From NCBI GenBank assembly GCA_014529385.2, contig CM043958.1, forward strand, positions 144,783,734 to 144,847,733: a DNA stretch of 64,000 bases, in the 5' to 3' direction. A model generated the notes under the pieces. That model searched no databases. It saw only the letters and a program-made list of their open reading frames with translations, and was not told the origin of the DNA. The number at the start of each line of letters is the position of its first letter. Position 1 is the first letter of the stretch. Below, in pieces: positions 1-11,450 of this stretch. The DNA comes from Adiantum capillus-veneris (taxonomy: Eukaryota > Streptophyta > Polypodiopsida > Polypodiales > Pteridaceae). The position numbers were made by a program, and so were the translations under genes.

Positions 1-122
1 TTAGAAACATACTCTTGTATGTTTGCTTTCACAGTAGGCCAATAGAAATATGTTTCAATCCCTTTTAGGGTAGACTGAATCCCTCTATGCCCCGCATAAG
101 GAGGAGCATGAGAGTCATACAT
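1..122 (-). pseudogene. gypsy integrase N-terminal zinc-finger region, partial
   Basis: Read on the minus strand from 122 downward, the sequence gives MYDSHAPPYAGHRG followed by a YFYWP motif. This matches the H-x-H half of the HHCC zinc finger that opens gypsy integrases, with the typical aromatic segment after it. It is in a different frame from the RNase H domain; the shift is explained by the 40-bp templated duplication at 130-186. The two cysteines and the DDE core lie beyond the window start. Confidence 0.8.
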
Positions 123-129
123 TACTAAC

Positions 130-186
130 GCATAGTCTATTGCCATTACTAACGTAGTGAGTTAGTAATGCATAGTCTATTGCCAT
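130..186. repeat. 40-bp templated duplication with short inverted repeat in pol
   Basis: The 17-mer GCATAGTCTATTGCCAT occurs at 130-146 and again at 170-186. Between the copies TTACTAAC faces GTTAGTAA, so the insert can fold back on itself. The 40-bp offset is not a multiple of three and separates the RNase H frame from the integrase frame. Confidence 0.75.
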
Positions 187-1582
187 AGAGAAGATAACCA
201 TCTTGTAAAGCAAATGGTTCCTCCTTCTTCCGTAATGCAAGGGCTGAAATCACATCTCTAAAATCAGGATCAATAGCATACTCATTTATCATAGAAGATA
301 GATCATTGTGAGTTGCTATGGAAACCGCATTCACTCTCGGCCTTCTTGAGAGTGCATTGGCTACTTGATTATGCTTGCCAACAATGTGAGCAATATGAAA
401 ATGAATTTGCGAAAGAAAATTTTCCCACCTCATTTGTTTGTCTGAGAGCTTGGTCTGCATCATGAAGTACTTAAGACTTTGGCTATTTGTTCGCAGAATC
501 AAAAGAGTCCCCAATAAATAGTGCTTCCATGAGTCTAAGGCATGTAGAACTGCAAGGAGTTCCTTTTCATATATGCCTAGAGCTTGCTCAATAGGGTCAA
601 GCCTTCGACTTTCATAGCCGATGGCATGCCCTTCTTGGAGAAAAACAGCTCCAAGGCAATCACCACAAGCATCACATTGGACCTCAAATGACTTTGAGAG
701 ATCCAGTAGTGTAAGCACAAGTTGAGAGATAAGCTTTTCTTTAAGCTTTTTGAAAGCATTGTTCTCCTTGGCAGATCATGTGTACCTAACATTTTTCTTT
801 GTTAGGTCATGTAATGGTCTTGCTATTAGTGAGAACTCATCTATGAAGCATCTATAGTATGCACACATACCTATAAAGCTTCTTAGTTCATGAAGATTCC
901 TTGGTTTAGGCCATCCTTTTATTACCTCTAACTTTGATGGATCCATTTGGATGCCAGCTTGAGATATGATGTGACCTAAATACTGAATCTCTTGTAAGAA
1001 AAATTCACTTTTCTTTTGATTAACATAAAGTTTATTGTCTCTTAAGACTTGAAATATTACCTGGAGGTGTTGCTTTTGTTCGTGTAATGAATTAGAGTAG
1101 ATGATGATATCATCAAAGAACACTCCAGTAAAGTTTTGGTGAGACCTAAATAGCTTCTCCATCAAGCAGTTGAATGTGGCCGGTGCATTGGTCAAGCCAA
1201 AAGGCATGACAATGTATTTGTAAAGACCAAACGTAGTGTGAAATGCGGTCTTTACAATGTCTTGATCAACTATCCTTATTTGATGATAGCCACTTTTTAG
1301 GTCGATCCCAATGAAGTAGGCGGACCCTTGTAGCTTACCAAATAGGTCTTCTACCCATGGAATGAGAAACCTATTCTTGATAGTGATCCTATTTAGTGCT
1401 CTATAGTCGACACACACACGATATGTGTTGTCTTTCTTTTGCACTAGTAGCATAGGAGAACAAAATGGAGATGAGCTAGGCCTAACCATGCCCTTCTCAA
1501 CTAGCTCATGCACTTGCCGCATAATCTCCTCTTGTTGAGCTTGAGAAACTCTATAAGGAGGTTTTTTAGGCAGTGAACTTCC
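149..1582 (-). pseudogene. gypsy reverse transcriptase-RNase H (element A)
   Basis: Frame order on the minus strand is RT palm followed by RNase H. Visible RT motifs include RVCVDYRALN, FIGIDLKSGYHQI (motif A with its Asp), MPFGLTNAPATF and FFDDIIIYS (catalytic DD). RNase H follows, with VQCDACGDCLGAV, the EKELLAV segment and the C-terminal HNQVANALSR. The domains are in the same frame as gag, separated by TAA at 1583 and by TGA at 776, which probably replaced a Trp codon in the connection domain. Family-level identification is secure. As in other gypsy elements the product would act in cytoplasmic particles copying element RNA, but this copy cannot make a full polyprotein. Confidence 0.93.
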
Positions 1583-3661
1583 TTAAAGAAGTTCAATTGC
1601 ATGGTTATCATTGCCTCGTTTAGGAGGTAGCTCACAAGGGATGTCGTCAATAAAGTCATCTTGAAACCCCTTGAGAAAATTGGATAACTCTAATTCCTTT
1701 TGATTGTGTATATTTTCTTTTGCTAAAACATTAGATTCATTTTGAGAGTCTTTAACAAAAATCATGTACACGGAAATAGAGCTCTTTATTGACTTATTGA
1801 AAGCTTGCGTATGTACAATGGGTATGGTGTTACTCATTTCCTTAGAATCTATGTACATATCTTTTTCCCTGAACCTAAATGAGATTCTCCATTTAGGGAA
1901 TTTAACATTTGCAGCCATGCGATCAAACCATGGTGCCCCTAGGATCACATCCTCATGCTTGAGAGGAGAGATAAAGAAGTCCTCTTTGTCCACATAGCTT
2001 TGGACATGGAGCCTCAATTTTTTGATTAAGGAAGTGATTGAAGCTTCTTGCCCCATGAAAGCACCGTCAGCGGGTAGGACATCTCCCATCTCGTAAGCTT
2101 GTATGCCTAGCTTGGTGGCCAACTCTGTGGATATGAAATTGTGAGTAGAACCAGGGTCAAAGAGAATAAAAGCATCATGTTCTCTTACCTTTCCCCAAGC
2201 ATGGCATAGAGGAGATCCTTTGTGGTGAGTTTCCTCCTCTTGGATTTCGACCAAGGTAGCTCTAGGAGGTTCATGGAGGGTGTTCTTTTGGGGACAAGCG
2301 TGGTACACATGCCCTTGCTTTCCGCACTTGAAACAACGGTTATCTTTGTAATAACGCTCAAGCTCTTCAGGAGAGAGTTTATTTTTGCCTTTGTAAACTC
2401 CCTTCTCTTTAGCTTTGTTGGAGTTGCCCTTAGGAGACTTTTGGACATTGTCCTTTCTCTTAGGCTCGTTGGAACCCTTGTTTTCCATGGGCTTAGAATT
2501 TGTTTTAGTCCCCCGTTTGGAAATTGATTCGAGAAGCCACCATAGTATGGTGTATAACCGCCATATGATGCGTGACCTTTGAGAGTTGACATACTCCGCC
2601 ATTTCTTCAGTTAAGCCCGCACAAAATTTTTTCTTTTGCTCTCCAAAATCGAACTTCTTGACGAGAGTGGCTTTGAGTTGTAAGTCCCAAAACTTGTCTA
2701 CATATTTGTGAATGGATTTGTAGGGAGAGAGCTTCAAGCTTCGCCATTCGGTGAGTACTTTGTCTTTGGCCTCGGTGGCCAAAAACTGCTTCATAATGGA
2801 AGCTCTTAAAGCTTTCCATGTTCGTGGATCTTCACCGTTGGCCCGTAGGTTAGACCACCATTGTCTGGTAGACTTTTGAAAGTGCATAGCTGCATGGAGT
2901 AGCTTAGAGGACTCTGTGAAGCCCTCATCTCTAAACACCGCATCCAACTGTTGGATAAATGCCAAGACTTTGTCTGTAGCACCAAAGGTGCCATCGTAGG
3001 TAAGTAAAGAGATGATCTTCCCTCCCTCTTTGAACTTCTTGAGCTTGGATGGCCTCTTCCATGCGGCATAGGATTTCCTATGGCCTCTTCTTTTTGATGG
3101 TTCAAAAGTTGCACTATCACTTTCTTCAGGAGATGAAGAATTTGAGGAAGATGGAGAAGACGGTGACCTATTTCTCGCCTTTTTCTTGCCTTGGTCTTCT
3201 TTGTCTTCACCATCACTTTCATAAGAGGAAGAGGATGAAGAAGATGGAGAAGAGGGTGTCCTCTTTCTTGCTTTTTTCTTCTCTTGCTTTTTGTCATCCC
3301 TCTCTGAAGTAGGGTGTGGAGAAGTATGTGATGGTCTTCTCCGTTTTGGAGGTGATGGAGAGCATTTAGCATGCCGTCTTCATCGAACCATCTCCACCGA
3401 GGTGGCAGGAGACTCACTTCTTTCTCGTTCCTTCGGTGGGGGCTTTTGAATTCTCCTTTGAGAAGGAGATGCATCATCAAGGAGCAAATTTCTAAGCCCT
3501 TCATATGGATCCTCTTCTTCTTCCCAAATCGGAGAGAGGCCTCTTTTGGAAGTCTCGCAAGGAGGATTCCTAAGTGCTCTCTTGTCATAAAGGGGAGCTT
3601 GGAGAATCCCATGAGCACGAAGCTGCCATTGCACTTCACTTTGGAGGGATGGATTGCCCAT
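1583..3661 (-). pseudogene. gypsy gag and aspartic protease (element A)
   Basis: The frame from ATG 3659-3661 begins MGNPSLQSEVQWQ. It passes a basic, Ser-rich stretch (several runs of SSPSSS and KKKAR at about 3120-3330), then a retrotransposon gag domain with the typical QWWSNLR and YVDKFWDLQ motifs at 2600-2900. A zinc knuckle, CFKCGKQGHVYHAC, lies at about 2295-2340, and a retropepsin-like domain carries FILFDPGSTHNFIS at about 2130-2170. The protease active-site triplet reads D-P-G rather than D-S/T-G. An in-frame TGA at 3380 (looks like CGA to TGA) splits the N-terminus, and TAA at 1583 separates protease from RT. The frame is open further up to 3826 without an ATG, so the start is uncertain. 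Confidence 0.9.
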
Positions 3662-4179
3662 GGCTTGTTGAAGCCTAGAAACAAGATAGTTAACAAGCAG
3701 CAGGGCATCATTAGTAGCCTTCTCATTAGCAAAATCAAAGCTATCAACATTAATTTCACTCTCTTCACTATTGTCAGCTATTCTAACAAGTTTTAGGTGT
3801 AAAATTTTTAGGTGTACTTTGGCACTTCAAGGCCTAGTTGCTACTCCTCTTTACCCCTTTAGAAAAAGCACTCAAGCTATTGTACCCATGGCTCAAATAC
3901 CATAAATTGCAAGGAATAGAAGAGAGGGTCGTTCAACACCAAATAATCACCAGCTCCTATCAAGCTTCTAATAGCTCAATAGTGGTTAAGCCATAGGCAA
4001 GCCCCATAGGACTCCACTATTAAGACCATAGCTCTTGAGGCCCCATTAAGTGCACAAAGCCAGGCACACTACAAGGCTAAGAAATCCCTATACTACTTAC
4101 TCACATGCAATTAATAATACCAACCATTTATAGCTAGCGTGAGGACCTCCCTTCTTGATCAAGAAAAGAGAAACCTTGT
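3662..4179 (-). other. leader of gypsy element A
   Basis: This stretch lies between the PBS and the presumed gag ATG. The part from 3826 to 3662 is open in the gag frame (a readable segment with KATNDALLLVNYLVSRLQQA) but lacks an ATG. Above 3829 I see no coding signal. Confidence 0.6.
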
Positions 4180-4191
4180 GCTCTGATACCA
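4180..4191 (-). other. primer-binding site, initiator Met tRNA
   Basis: The plus strand reads GCTCTGATACCA, i.e. TGGTATCAGAGC on the element strand, the standard complement of the initiator tRNA-Met 3' end. It sits one base from the LTR edge, which fixes both element orientation and LTR boundary. Confidence 0.93.
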
Positions 4192-4868
4192 ATGTAACAT
4201 TTAATGGTCTAGTAACTTGTGTGTAGCGGAAAATAGCATGAACATAGTGAGCATTTCATTAGAATAGATTCCTAATGAGAATAACAATAGTGCTTGGGTG
4301 GAGAGACCAACAAAAAGTATAACTCCTAGTTACATAGCATGAACGATACTTCAAAAGAGAGAGAAATTAAGCAATTGACAACAGTTGAGGACCGTATTTG
4401 CATGGAGCCGGTCCCCCCTCCAAAAGGCTTTGGATTATGGTTTCTCCCATCAAGAGAGACATTTTACAATACAATTCTTTGTGTTCCTTCAATACTAGCT
4501 AGTGCAATGAAGATGGAAACTTCAAACACTAAGCAAAACACTAAGCAAAACACTTATCAAACACAACATCAATTCCCTCACTGTCTCAGACCCAAGACCT
4601 CACACACCTTCGAAGATGGTGAGAGCTAGCGGCGTATGAGAGTAGATTGAGAGGAAGCAGTATTCTTAGGACAAAGATGTACATCTCCTCACATAATCAC
4701 TCATATTAGCATAGCATAGCTTAGTGATTAGCATGGTAGAAGAGATGAGCATGCATTGAAGCTTGGCTCTTGGTTGGATTTGCATCACAAAGCCAAGAGT
4801 TGTTGGTGTAGGCCTCCCTTCTCACAAGCTTGGAGTAGGTGGTAAGTTTTCCATTAAAGCTTGAGAAG

Positions 4869-4870
<2 letters not shown>

Positions 4871-4909
<39 letters not shown>
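4871..4909. repeat. (AG)n microsatellite in LTR
   Basis: An uninterrupted GA/AG dinucleotide run of about 39 bp; on the element strand it is a CT run, a common sequence in plant promoters and 5' leaders. Confidence 0.95.
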
Positions 4910-4911
<2 letters not shown>

Positions 4912-5026
4912 TTCTTGCTCCACACATAGATTGTGTGAGTGTGTAAGTGAATAATGCCTTTGAGAAATCAGCCCCCTCTCTCTCTCTTGGTCGACCCCTC
5001 TTGCTATTTGCTCATGCTCACTCCCT

Positions 5027-5350
5027 ATTGGACCTCCGCAGGCTCAGCCAATGGAGGTTAAGCAGCATAAGTGATATCCTTCTGACATGTGTCCCCTTTC
5101 CCCTTTTGTGAGAGATTTTGCTAATTAATTAATGCAACTAAACTCTCATTGGACCCCTTTGTGTCCTAGCCAATAGGAATCAGGCAAAGCCATTGGGTTG
5201 TTGAATGCTCATTGGACCCCTAGGGAGACTGTCCAATAGTCTTCTGGAGAGCTTAATTCTTATTGGTTGTTTTATTAAGTGTTTTTAAATTAATTAAACT
5301 ATACTTACTCTAGACTAATTCTCATTGGTCCACCTCCAAGGCCATCCAAT
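5027..5350 (-). promoter_or_regulatory. four paired ATTGG/CCAAT modules in LTR
   Basis: ATTGG and CCAAT face each other four times: 5027-5031/5048-5052, 5148-5152/5170-5174, 5211-5215/5233-5237 and 5324-5328/5346-5350. Spacers are 16, 17, 17 and 17 bp. Extra single ATTGG sites lie near 5190 and 5254. CCAAT is the core site of the NF-Y factor, and the position is upstream (U3-like) on the element strand. The regulatory role is inferred. Confidence 0.5.
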
Positions 5351-5429
5351 AGGATTTGAGTACACCTTGTGGGCATCTGGGCTAGGGAGCGGACATGTGT
5401 CCCTCTTTCCCCTTGTGTACAAAGGAAGC

Positions 5430-5430
<1 letters not shown>

Positions 5431-5497
<67 letters not shown>
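5431..5497. repeat. (TG)n microsatellite in LTR
   Basis: About 33 uninterrupted TG units. The related LTR fragment at 37771 has a much shorter TG run at the same place, so the expansion occurred in this copy. Confidence 0.95.
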
Positions 5498-5498
<1 letters not shown>

Positions 5499-5890
5499 TT
5501 TGTCTCTCATCCCCTAATTCTTGGGCTCGCCCCCTCCTTTGTAGGGCTTGAGAAAGACTTGTGGGACACACACAAAGCATCCAATTTCCTTAGGCTTTTG
5601 ACCTTTGGACACAACGTTTGAGTTTTGGAACCTTAGCATTTTGGAAGTCTTAATGGGCTGAACCTTAGGGTCTTTTAAGCCCATTGTTGCACATTGCTAT
5701 TTTCCCTTTGAATCCCTATTGTGGCCCGCCCCTTTGAATCCCTATTTTCCCTCCTTTGGATCCCTACTGTGGCCGGTCTGCTAGCTTAATCAATATTCTA
5801 GCTTTTTCTCCCCTGGCACTTCCCCATATTAAATGATCAGTCTAACATGAGAAAATCATTTAGGAGAATTAGGTATTGATTATTATGACA

Positions 5891-8800
5891 AAACTCCACC
5901 TATGCGAATATTTTAAATCCAACTTCACCATGCTTCTTTTCTCAACACTATACACACTCATCCATACTCATCCTTGCAATCTTGCAACCATGCATCTATG
6001 TATAAGAGCAATCATATAAACACAGCATAGAGAATCCATGTTACAAAAAATCCATGTACAATCAAGCCTTGTATTTAACTTAAGAGATGCACAAAAATAA
6101 TTGTTGGTAGGTTGCGAGGACTACTTGCATACAAAAGAAACACACACACACACACATCTGAGCACAACAACCATGTACATGGTTCAACAAATCCAAGGTT
6201 GTTTTCATCAACAAAACACCCTCCAAAGAGGAAAGAAGAAAAATTCTCGGCTAAAATTTCAAGGATTCTCCTTGCCCTAAAGAAAATGCAATTGTTTGGA
6301 TATAATATCAAAGGATCTACACAAAAACGGTTCATTGCACTTTGCCCAAACACATTCACAAGGTGAAATCTAATGTTCAAACACCAAATTTCCTCTAAAA
6401 GAAAGAGAAAGTTATGAAGCCATGGTATTTGTTTATATGATAAAAAACCAATAGCTTCATTGACCATCATGTCTTTCAATATATTCTATGTCCTCTACCT
6501 ACATTACATGCATTTTAAGCCACCATTAAGATATATTATAACCACTCACAGATTGTGATTTTTTCCCCAAAAAAAATATATGCACACAACTCAAAGAGAC
6601 ATGGCCAATGAGCATCCTAGATCTATTAAAAAAACACACATCTATTCAAAAGACATCTATAAAGCATGTATAGATGTGTGTTTTTTGAATAGAGTATGAG
6701 GGCATTACTTGATATACTAGATATTGGCATGTCAACCAAGTGCCCAAATAATTCTCACCATCACATAATGGATACTGATGGTTTCCAACATTGGCCTATC
6801 AAAGTGTATGCACTTTTGTTTGCCTTGCTCAATTAAAGCACTTTTTGTATACAAACTAGTAGAGCAAGACTAGCATGTGGCGATAATAGAGAAGAAACGT
6901 ACAATGTAGCATCAAATTTTACGTCCCTTGAGGATTCGTATAGCCTCTAGCTGGAACAGATCTTGCTCTTAGGCCAAAATAACATGCAGTAATGCTTTTG
7001 TCTACAAGCATTAGGTCCTTTTTCAACCATTGATGCAAGCACCACCAAGTAAAAAAGTGCAAATAGCTTACATACGTATGTAATACATTTTCTACTTCAT
7101 ACATATGTACATCTTGATATTCATACCAGATTTAAAAATTCAATTCATATAAGATTTCCTTGGTACTTGAGTTAAGAAATTGCAAGCTTACCCACTTTTC
7201 AGCCCTTGATCTATGGAAATAACAGCCAAAACATACATGGAAAACTCAATTCAAAACTTTTGTATTTGTTTACCTTGCTTTTACTCAGCCTTTGGTTGCA
7301 CACAAATGACTTGGCAAGCAAGTGAAGGCCACATCAATGTTAGGCAATGCAATGTTAGTAATGATGGCTTTGCCAATATCTCCCCAATTTGTCCATGTGT
7401 AAAGGTCACTCAGCCAAAATCAACATATGATGCATAATTGTAGGGTTTGCATAGTCCGTTCTTTGCAGAGTTAGAAAGTGCCTATGTTATATAGCCCATT
7501 AACCTATTGCCTCCCTAAGAGACTATATTTTCCATTTTCCCACTAGCCAAGTGCACAGTCGAACAAGGGGATGATTGTTTGCTTTGGCCTATGTCACACA
7601 CGTCCGCTTGGACATGTGTGTAGTTTACATGGCAAAGCAGGTTTGGCTCGTAGCAGTGTTTGCCTCTATATAAAACCGGCTTTCTTACCCTCATCACCCA
7701 TCCGAAGCTCTACACAAATACACGAACTTTGAACGTGCAAATACTTTCAATGGAATGTGCTTGTTGAGTCCTTTCCAAGTGGCGTGTTGTTGTTCACTGC
7801 CCCAATTCTCAAATATTTTTTCCATTTGTCGCCTGGCCTTGTGTTGCATAGAAAACACCCAAACAAACACATTTTTATGCATGTCCAATGCTCGTGTGTA
7901 AGATTCAAAAACGTCCATGAAAATTGTCAAACAACTGTATCGTTCTCAAACGGTTTCACATAGTAATCGGATGGCCATTAACTACTAGCAGCAGCTGACT
8001 CAACTGACAAATTGTAACAATACTTGATTGACACCCCCCATTTCCCATCCCATGGAGCCTACAGACATTGCCCATCCCTCATTGTCCTCATTAAAACAAG
8101 CAAAACTCTATAAGTTGTGTCCATGTTGGAAAATTCTTCAAATTTTGACCTAAAAAATGAAGAGTTTCAATTGTGCCCTTATTCTGTTTGGTTCATGAAA
8201 TCACTTTTTGGCAAGCATTGGGTGGGATTACACTGAACCTAGGTTTTTTTACTATCAGCTACTCACTTAAATACACAACTTAGATCTTTACATGTGAAAT
8301 CCAAGGATACAATATCACAAAGCTCCAAGAAGCACAAAGAAAATAAGTTTTCTCATGAATCTTGATGGAGGTAGCTACAGATTACAAGAAACATACAAAG
8401 AGTGTCATAGCAATGGCCTTCCATGTGAGCTAGTCTAGTGCAATGATGGATTCCAAAGGACATGATTTCCTACTCTAGTTCAAGAACTTTAGTCTCTAGT
8501 CCTACTTAAACAAGGCAAAATTAAAGAGGAAAGGAACCTTATTATTAGAAAGCTTTAGAAAAGTACTTATCACTTACAAATGAAGCCTCAAATCAGCAAT
8601 TATCAACCAAAATTTGCAAGAGAATCACCTCCTTTTGTAGAGACAATGATCAAGTTCGCTACACCTATACCCTTGAGACTTCATAAGAGCATGTAACAAC
8701 TATTGGAGCTCTTCAAAACAAGGAGGATTATTATGTCTGCAATTTGAAGCAAAATAGTCAAGAGAATTTTAAACATGTGCCGTCAAGAGGGAAAACACTA

Positions 8801-10443
8801 GGTTGTAGGCAGAAAAGTAGAAAAGAAGGAGAAAAAGGCTATTGAATGTCATGTCAAATTTGCACAAAGCATGGCCATTGGAATATCAATTAGACACTAA
8901 GGGGGAGGATGCTAGAGAGGATGATGTACATTCTCCATTGGCCTTGTTGTTGCTACCATTGATCGAGGAGGATATGATTATGTGCACAATTTTGGGTAGC
9001 TGGATGATTACAAATGCATAAAATGATTACAACTGGATCCCCAATGAGTGTGCTAGAGTGTGGTTGGGTGATAACTTGGAGCCTAAGTGAAAGCTACTAT
9101 GTTTGATTGAGAGCCTAAGCTTCTTGGTCCTACCCATGTTGGTTATATTTTGTAATGAAAGCGTTCCAAGAAGAAAAATTCCATATTAGAAGCTCACCTA
9201 TCACTTTTTCTTTTGGGGCTAAATTACCACACATGGAAACCTTCCTAGAACTTTCACATATCTTACCTGTCTAACAAAGCACTATTGTCCTACAATTGAT
9301 CTCTAGGAAGTGCAAATGATTCCAATTGCCACATTTTGACTCATTTAGTGCCAAAAAAAATTTCCATTTGTGAGCAAGAGAAGTTTTCCATTAAAATCCA
9401 TGGCCAAGAAAATGGGCTTTTCTGAGCACTGACCCAAGCCCAACTCTCCAAATGCAAGGAGCCTCTGGGTTGTTTTAACCAGATGCAAAGGGATGGACTT
9501 TGTCCATCTCCACCTGTCACCAGTTATGTTTGTCAATCAATCTTTGTTTAATTACTCTTTCTTGCACACTTATAGACACTACATGAAAAAGAGATAGATG
9601 GAGAGTATGGTTTGACATACAATTGCATACAGCTCAAGTGATTCCAGACATTGAAACTTTCAATGTGTAGATTTTAGGCCTACTTTGTGCAAAGTGGTTT
9701 TACATTGATGAGAGACTTTATGGCCCTACTCTTGCATCACTAAATGGCCTACTCTAGATTGTTGGGTATATTCACAACCTTTTTCAAAAGAGAGATTGTT
9801 CATAAGAACACAGCATTTGAATTGCATATATCAAGTAGGATTGGTTGCATTCATGCAATGCATGTCAGCTTTTACTTAACCTTGCTGCTATCCAAATTTT
9901 GAGCTACATGTCATTAGTTTTAATTCAAAGTATGTCATTTTTTTGTAAGCATTACTCATTTTTATGAATTGAGTCACTCAATAAGTCAATTTACCCCCAA
10001 TTGTACTCAAATATTCTACGCAATTGCACTGAATGAGACAAAATGTGGTATTGGACTCATTTTCACTTCTTCGAGGTCATTTGTAGGAAAATACTACCTT
10101 GGTCGACAAAATTGCAAGTGCTCGGTCCAACATAGCTCGATTGCATTAATTTGGCAACAATTTAGTCAATTTGGATGCGATATGGACCCAAATAGAATCA
10201 ATTGGGCCCCATTGCACTTGAGTACACTAAAAAAAAGATAAAATTGTTTTTATTAGACCTTAGTCATCATAAACTGAATTCAATTGCACTCAGTTGCCTA
10301 AATGCACTTAGTAAGACTCACCAAGCTAAATCCACTTATCCTCAACTAATCTATTTGTGCTTAATTGAGAATCTAGAATGGTGCTTGGAATCACCATCAA
10401 AGGGCTTTTCCCCATGTAAATGTATTTTGTAAGGACTCCAACC
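5891..10443. other. no gene seen; old AT-rich intergenic DNA
   Basis: I find no protein family, RNA gene or LTR pair in this 4.5 kb. Short open frames occur on both strands but overlap one another and show no motif. The only clear structure is the perfect hairpin at 6629-6686. Around 8900 a purine tract (AAGGGGGAGGATG) resembles a copia polypurine tract but has no LTR after it. At 9960-10330 CAATTG-like words are frequent. A TATA-like CTATATAAAAC lies at about 7666 without a gene behind it. Confidence 0.6.
6629..6686. repeat. perfect 17-bp inverted repeat (hairpin)
   Basis: AAAAAACACACATCTAT at 6629-6645 is the exact reverse complement of 6670-6686, with a 24-nt loop. No coding sequence or element terminus is recognisable next to it. 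Confidence 0.8.
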
Positions 10444-10518
10444 TTAATTTTCCCAATAAGTGCAACATATTGAAAGATAGCAAGGCTTAGCGATGCTAAA
10501 ATGTTGCTCGCTACTGCT

Positions 10519-10520
<2 letters not shown>

Positions 10521-10559
<39 letters not shown>
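10521..10559. repeat. poly-C run (39 C)
   Basis: An uninterrupted homopolymer of C, followed by a C/T-rich tail. Two similar runs occur at 29912-29954 and 61785-61830. Confidence 0.95.
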
Positions 10560-10784
10560 TTCCCCTTCTCTCTTTCTTCCTCTTGCCCATGCAACCTCTT
10601 TGCCATTGGTGGTTTTCTATGTTGTTTTGGTCACCATCCACACTAGTAGGAAAATGCCTAATCCCAACTTCCTTGTAGTAGCAAACACAGATGGCAGCTT
10701 GTGCTCCGTCCCACATGGACTCATAGGAAGCCCCCACGCGCGACCTTGCTAAGCCCACCATTTGACTTGCTATGTTTTCCAACA

Positions 10785-11450
10785 AACCAAGAAAGCCGAA
10801 GCAGAGGTGGAGCACCTCCTGGACACTTCTGTTATTTGCAAGATCATTGGCAGTTGGCCTAGCTGAGGCAAGGTACACGACCTCCTCCAGGCCCGCCTCC
10901 TACCAGAGGTGGGAAAGATCATCGACATACATCTTTCGGGTAAGGATACTACCAGATCAAGTTTGAGGCTCCCAAGATGGATGCCATAAGTCATCTCAAT
11001 AAGCCCACTAGCCATCCAAGCAATCAAGGCTCACTTTCTAACAGTGGTGCCATGGTTTTGACCCAAGTTTTGATGTTCTTATCAAGGAAGCAAAGCTACC
11101 CATCTTGGTCTGCTTACCTGGCTTGAGGAGAGAGTATCTCCCACTTCTTTCTAGGATTGGTTTTAAGATGGGAACAGTCTTGGAGACCCCACACATGGTA
11201 GATTCAGTTGCTGCCAAAGCGGTAGGTATCCCTACGGTATGCGTTCTAGTAAGAGACACTCATACTCTTCCTAAGGTGGTCCTTTTACCTAGGGTGAGTG
11301 GTGGGTGGCTATGCCAAAAGGTGGATTATTTGGGACTCCCAAACTAGTGCTTCATTTGCAGACAGATGGGCCACTTAGCCAAGGTCTTTCCTTGTAGGAT
11401 GTCGATCCATAGTAGGCTCAAACCCCCAGGGTTGAAACTGTAGAGTTGAT
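10785..11450 (+). pseudogene. LINE ORF1 (DUF4283-type plus zinc knuckle) relic
   Basis: The plus strand reads in several shifting frames. KKAEAEVEHLLDTSVICKII comes first, then a KVHDLLQARLLPEVGKIID segment. A clearer block at 11105-11347 has LPGLRREYLPLLSRIG, a LVRDTHTLPKVVLLPR segment and YLGLPN, then a stop and CFICRQMGHLAKVF. The last string is a CCHC-type knuckle whose final Cys is lost. This order (N-terminal nucleic-acid-binding domain, GLPN, knuckle) is typical of ORF1 of plant L1-type LINEs. No endonuclease or RT follows, so it is a 5' fragment or a truncated relic. Identification rests on motif memory and is moderately sure. Confidence 0.65.

Larger units (their letters stand above)
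1..5890 (-). mobile_element. Ty3/gypsy retrotransposon A, 5' part (LTR, PBS, gag-protease-RT-RNase H, start of integrase)
   Basis: The element runs from high to low coordinates: 5' LTR (4193-5890), a primer-binding site for initiator tRNA-Met, a leader, then one long gag-protease-RT-RNase H frame. The integrase begins at the window edge, so integrase core, PPT and 3' LTR lie outside. The order protease-RT-RNase H-integrase is that of gypsy, not copia, elements. Gag and pol share one reading frame, as in many plant gypsy elements. Three in-frame stops (TGA 3380, TAA 1583, TGA 776) and a frameshift near 130-186 make this copy non-functional. The target duplication cannot be tested because the far end is missing. 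Confidence 0.93.
4193..5890 (-). repeat. 5' LTR of gypsy element A
   Basis: On the plus strand the LTR runs TGTAACATTT ... TTATGACA. The inner edge is fixed by the adjacent PBS. The outer edge is supported by a second copy of the last roughly 390 bp at 37771-38159 that stops at the same terminal bases. At about 1.7 kb it is long for an LTR and includes two large microsatellites (4871-4909, 5431-5497) and four paired ATTGG/CCAAT modules. No LTR partner is in the window, so insertion age cannot be estimated. Confidence 0.85.

Noticed and set aside
2806-3768. 320-codon open frame overlapping gag of element A
   Set aside because: It is an alternative frame of the same strand; the other frame carries the gag domain and Ser/Lys-rich text that runs into the zinc knuckle without a break.
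5305-5621. Open frames with long Thr-His or Val-Cys runs
   Set aside because: They are translations of the TG microsatellite. The same applies at 33671, 42718-43002, and to Ser-Leu, poly-Pro and poly-Gly frames at AG, C and G runs.
7515-7963. Overlapping open frames on both strands near a TATA-like string at 7666
   Set aside because: No motif, similar length on both strands, and no downstream gene; consistent with chance.
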